A stretch of DNA of 5,632 nt from an uncultured Clostridia bacterium (GTDB lineage: Bacteria; Bacillota; Clostridia; TANB77; UBA1234), in the NCBI GenBank assembly GCA_947624765.1, contig CANQLS010000104.1, positions 1-5,632 of the forward strand, read 5' to 3'. This document shows positions 5,552 through 5,632 of this stretch, piece after piece. Positions within the stretch are counted from its first letter, which is position 1. Every line of letters starts with the position of its first letter. The notes under the pieces were generated by a model. That model saw nothing but the letters and a program-made list of their open reading frames with translations. It was not told the DNA's origin and made no database searches. The position numbers were made by a program, and so were the translations under genes.

Positions 5552-5577
5552 GGAAAGAGGAGAGGAGAAAAGAAAAT

Positions 5578-5632
5578 ATGAAACAAAAAGGAATTTCATT
5601 AATAGCGTTGATTATAACGATAATAGTAATAA
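5578..5632 (+). CDS. Type IV pilin-like protein, N-terminus only (cut by window end)
   Basis: Only 18 codons are visible: a short basic leader MKQKG followed by ISLIALIITIIVI. This is the pattern of a prepilin-type cleavage and methylation signal: a Lys-containing leader ending in Gly, then the hydrophobic helix that anchors the subunit in the membrane and packs in the pilus core. Cleavage by prepilin peptidase would fall between Gly5 and Ile6. The usual Glu at position +5 of the mature protein is Ala here; this form (KGISLIALIITIIVI) is frequent in clostridial proteins. The start is ATG at 5578, with tandem AGGAG at 5558-5567 upstream. It could be a major or minor pilin, a pseudopilin, or another surface protein with this N-terminus. 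The body needed to decide is outside the window. Confidence 0.75.
   Translation, partial: MKQKGISLIALIITIIVI

Larger units (their letters stand above)
5245..5577 (+). other. 333-bp gene-free region: terminator, promoter, repeats and structured leader
   Basis: No convincing protein gene lies here. In order it holds the terminator hairpin (5267-5324), a promoter (5334-5362), an AGGGAG followed by a three-codon frame ATG AAT AGT TAG (5396-5407), the repeat hairpin (5399-5436), a T-rich stretch (5440-5480), and a locally GC-rich block (5505-5551). That block holds two more hairpins upstream of a tandem SD. The last 200 bp are probably the transcribed leader of the pilin-like gene. Confidence 0.6.

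Noticed and set aside
5505..5560. Twister ribozyme or cyclic di-GMP riboswitch
   Set aside because: A CCATAAAAG stretch recalls part of twister, and the pilin context suggests cyclic di-GMP control, but the remaining conserved elements of these RNAs could not be placed.

Overview
The window is an AT-rich, low-GC stretch with purine-rich Shine-Dalgarno (SD) sequences, a textbook CtsR operator and a ctsR-mcsA-clpC gene cluster. Together these point to a Firmicute, most likely of class Clostridia. The partial pilin-like gene at the right edge has an N-terminus of a type common in clostridial genomes. The species cannot be read from the sequence.

Layout. Positions 9-371 encode a small unrecognised protein, followed by a long imperfect hairpin (403-462). 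From 479 runs a CtsR-controlled protein quality-control operon: a sigma-A promoter with extended -10, a CtsR heptad operator (517-533), ctsR (553-999), a short mcsA (1015-1428) and clpC (1472-3901), closed by a terminator (3921-3953) that can work in both directions. On the minus strand, converging on that terminator, lies a two-gene unit, a DUF4160 protein (4259-4519) and then a DUF2442 protein (3969-4241). It is divergent from an unrecognised 170-residue protein (4732-5244). The AT-rich gap between them (4520-4731) carries a plausible promoter for each direction and a series of TGTAA-type motifs spaced 11-12 bp apart. The last gene-poor stretch (5245-5577) holds a terminator hairpin, a promoter, a second related hairpin and a GC-rich hairpin, and leads into the start of a type IV pilin-like gene (5578 to the window end).

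How the genes work together. CtsR represses its own operon. ClpC is the AAA+ unfoldase that feeds ClpP. McsA is normally the activator of the arginine kinase McsB. The most notable point is that mcsB, which in Bacillus sits between mcsA and clpC, is absent: only 43 bp separate the two genes. McsA also lacks its usual second pair of CXXC motifs. Yet the CtsR wing arginine and the ClpC N-domain glutamates linked to phospho-arginine signalling elsewhere are still present. This suggests either a reduced pathway without McsB or an McsB encoded elsewhere.

The other points worth following are the phased repeat array between the divergent genes, the DUF4160/DUF2442 pair, a family of TGAATAGTT hairpins and the structured leader of the pilin-like gene. 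I saw no CRISPR array, tRNA, rRNA or insertion sequence.
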